7,726 nucleotides of DNA from NCBI GenBank assembly GCA_016650315.1, contig JAENVZ010000231.1, positions 1 to 7,726 of the forward strand, written 5' to 3'. The notes below the pieces were generated by a model. The model ran no database searches. It was not told where the DNA came from and saw nothing but the letters and a program-made list of their open reading frames with translations. Source of the DNA: Alphaproteobacteria bacterium (GTDB taxonomy: Bacteria > Pseudomonadota > Alphaproteobacteria > Sphingomonadales > Sphingomonadaceae). Below, piece by piece: positions 6,460 to 7,726 of the stretch. Position 1 is the stretch's first letter; each line of letters starts with the position of its first letter. Position numbers and translations under genes: made by a program.

Positions 6460-6486
6460 TCCGGTCACGACATGGGGTGTTGCAAA

Positions 6487-7726
6487 ATGGGCGAGGAAAC
6501 CGTCAATAATCAGTTTAAATTTGCAGCCGAAATGGAGCGAATTTTTGCGTCTGCAGAGTTTTCCCGTTCGCCCGTGATGCGGCGGCTATTACGATTTCTG
6601 ATTGATCAAACGGTGGCGGGCAAAGGGGGGCAGCTCAAGGCGTATAGCGTCGCTGTTGACGGATTGGGGAGAGATCCCGATTTCGATGCACAATCGGACA
6701 GCTATCCTCGTGTCCAGGTCGGTCGGCTACGGCGGATGCTTGATATATATTATAGTCGCAATGGCCTTACCAACGACGAACGCCTTGTCATTCCCAACGG
6801 CGCGTATCGCGTATTCCTACATCCTGTCTATCACCCTCAGGAACGGCCATCCCAGCTCGTTCATGACGGTGACGCCATCGCCCGTGACATTTTGTCAGAA
6901 CGACCTGGCTCATCTGGATTTGCGTCGGCATTGACTAGCTTCACGAAACGCCGATGGACCCAGGTTGGTTTCATCATTTCCGGACTTGCTCTTGCCGCAT
7001 TGCTTGCCTGTTTTGCAGCTTGCATATTCCTGTCGAATAAGAAGCCAGTAACATTTATGCCAGTTGCCAAATCTGTGCCTGCACCCAAAATGTTACTATT
7101 GCCGGTGGAAAAAAGCCTCAGTTCCCCTGTATCCCTACCCACGTCCATTGATCAGATTCTGGGAGACGCGCTACATCGTTCATGGGTTGTCGATGTCATG
7201 TCCAGTAATGGCGACCAGAACAGCCTGCGTAGTGCTAATGATATTGTTCCCGGCGATTACGCCTACCGACTACAAAGCGTTCTGACAGGCCCCACCGAGG
7301 AGGACCTTTACCTGACCTTGTGGGACAATCGGAAGGGCGACCGCATATGGACAGAACATATCGATCTCTTGGGTCAGGAGTTATCGATCGCTGCAAGGTT
7401 GCATTTGCCCATCGCCAATCTGATCGGCAGCTTTGGCGCCATAGCGACCCACGAGCGCCAATTTCATGGCGATAACATCGCCCCTGGCTACCCATGCCTG
7501 CTGAAAAATGCCGAATCTCAGATCTGGCTTAATAAAGACAATCTGAACGCTGCCCACATGTGCCTTACGCAAATGTTTAGAGTAGACCCGAACTCCCCTG
7601 CAGCGCTGGCTGCTGCTGTCGATGTGGACTACAGGCTGGCACTCATGAAACCTGATCAGCGGTCGAAATATTTCACGCTGGCCCATGCCCACGCAAAGCG
7701 GGCTATACTGCTGGACCCGTATTCGG
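6487..7726 (+). CDS. Membrane-anchored regulator-like protein: DNA-binding-like N-terminus, one TM helix, TPR-like C-terminus (3' end beyond right edge)
   Basis: The frame stays open from the ATG at 6487 to the window end (413 complete codons). Residues about 15-110 match a domain I recall from alphaproteobacterial and acidobacterial proteins: RRLLRFLID, then LKAYSVAVDGLGRDPDFD, RVQVGRLRRMLDIYY and VIPNGAYRV. It is usually followed by a membrane helix, a TolB/FlgO-like region and TPR repeats, and often annotated as winged-helix TPR or 'adenylate cyclase-like'; no cyclase residues are seen here. A basic stretch (KRR, 154-156) precedes one hydrophobic helix (160-183). The remainder should be periplasmic, and residues about 335-413 look helical and TPR-like (NAAHMCLTQMFRVDPNSPAA, then HAKRAILLDPYS). 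This layout suggests a CadC/ToxR-style one-component regulator, which is inference. The ribosome site is weak (GGGG nine bases upstream); ATG 6472 is an in-frame alternative, with a stop at 6436. Codons such as TTA, CTA, AGA and ATA are more frequent than in neighbouring genes. Confidence 0.85.
   Translation, partial: MGEETVNNQFKFAAEMERIFASAEFSRSPVMRRLLRFLIDQTVAGKGGQLKAYSVAVDGLGRDPDFDAQSDSYPRVQVGRLRRMLDIYYSRNGLTNDERLVIPNGAYRVFLHPVYHPQERPSQLVHDGDAIARDILSERPGSSGFASALTSFTKRRWTQVGFIISGLALAALLACFAACIFLSNKKPVTFMPVAKSVPAPKMLLLPVEKSLSSPVSLPTSIDQILGDALHRSWVVDVMSSNGDQNSLRSANDIVPGDYAYRLQSVLTGPTEEDLYLTLWDNRKGDRIWTEHIDLLGQELSIAARLHLPIANLIGSFGAIATHERQFHGDNIAPGYPCLLKNAESQIWLNKDNLNAAHMCLTQMFRVDPNSPAALAAAVDVDYRLALMKPDQRSKYFTLAHAHAKRAILLDPYS

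Larger units (their letters stand above)
5819..6486. other. Long divergent intergenic region (668 bp) without a convincing gene
   Basis: It separates the minus-strand exporter from the plus-strand regulator-like gene. It holds a long stem-loop near the exporter, several short dyads (entered separately), 7-bp arms CTCGCAC (6031-6037) and GTGCGAG (6064-6070), an orphan TTGACA (6088-6093) without a matching -10, and an AAAGGAG (6231-6237) not followed by a good start. The right half is clearly more AT-rich than the flanking core genes. The longest open frame, 113 codons from a GTG at 6111, has no recognisable family and no ribosome site. I consider the stretch regulatory or decayed DNA rather than coding. 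Confidence 0.6.

Noticed and set aside
6602..7285. Plus-strand frames at 6602-6934 and 7064-7285
   Set aside because: Both lie in the +1 frame of the continuous 6487-7726 coding frame, which alone carries the recognisable motifs and membrane helix.
7235..7692. Minus-strand frames at 7235-7495 and 7381-7692
   Set aside because: They are antisense to the regulator-like gene and have no family features.
1..7726. CRISPR array, insertion sequence, tRNA or rRNA
   Set aside because: No regularly spaced repeats, transposase motifs, terminal inverted repeats with target duplications, or RNA gene signatures were seen by eye.

Overview
The window looks like chromosomal DNA from a sphingomonad-type alphaproteobacterium (Sphingomonas, Sphingobium or Novosphingobium relatives). 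This rests on the codon style (GC-rich but with many TAT, CAT, AAT and ATA codons) and on an Atm1-type exporter that keeps, at a constant numbering offset, the glutathione-site residues I recall from the Novosphingobium aromaticivorans protein. The genus is inference; there is no rRNA or other marker gene to settle it.

Layout from left to right. Positions 1-1999 (minus strand) hold cytochrome c oxidase subunit II (coxB) followed, with a one-base TGATG overlap, by subunit I (ctaD), which runs off the left edge. Just upstream on the same strand, at 2148-2354, is a small unrecognised gene of 68 codons. A divergent intergenic region of about 170 bp leads to an M17 leucyl aminopeptidase on the plus strand (2522-3913). 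A gap of about 100 bp with two hairpins separates it from a convergent Atm1/ABCB7-type half-size ABC exporter on the minus strand (4010-5818). Next comes a 668-bp stretch without a convincing gene but with several dyads, including a long imperfect stem-loop at 5914-5959. From 6487 a plus-strand frame stays open to the right edge (413 complete codons). It encodes a membrane-anchored protein with an N-terminal DNA-binding-like domain, one transmembrane helix and a large C-terminal part that appears to enter TPR-like repeats.

How the genes fit together. coxB and ctaD form the core of a heme-copper terminal oxidase, with subunit III and assembly genes expected beyond the left edge. The aminopeptidase and the Atm1 exporter are independent housekeeping or stress functions (peptide turnover; export of glutathione or persulfide conjugates for iron-sulfur and heavy-metal homeostasis). 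The right-hand protein is the most accessory-looking gene: it is richer in AT-ending and rare-looking codons, follows a long non-coding stretch, and resembles one-component membrane regulators that commonly sit next to the genes they control. Its targets, if local, lie outside this window. I see no transposon, CRISPR array, tRNA or rRNA. Most of the window is ordinary; the regulator and its upstream region deserve the closest second look.
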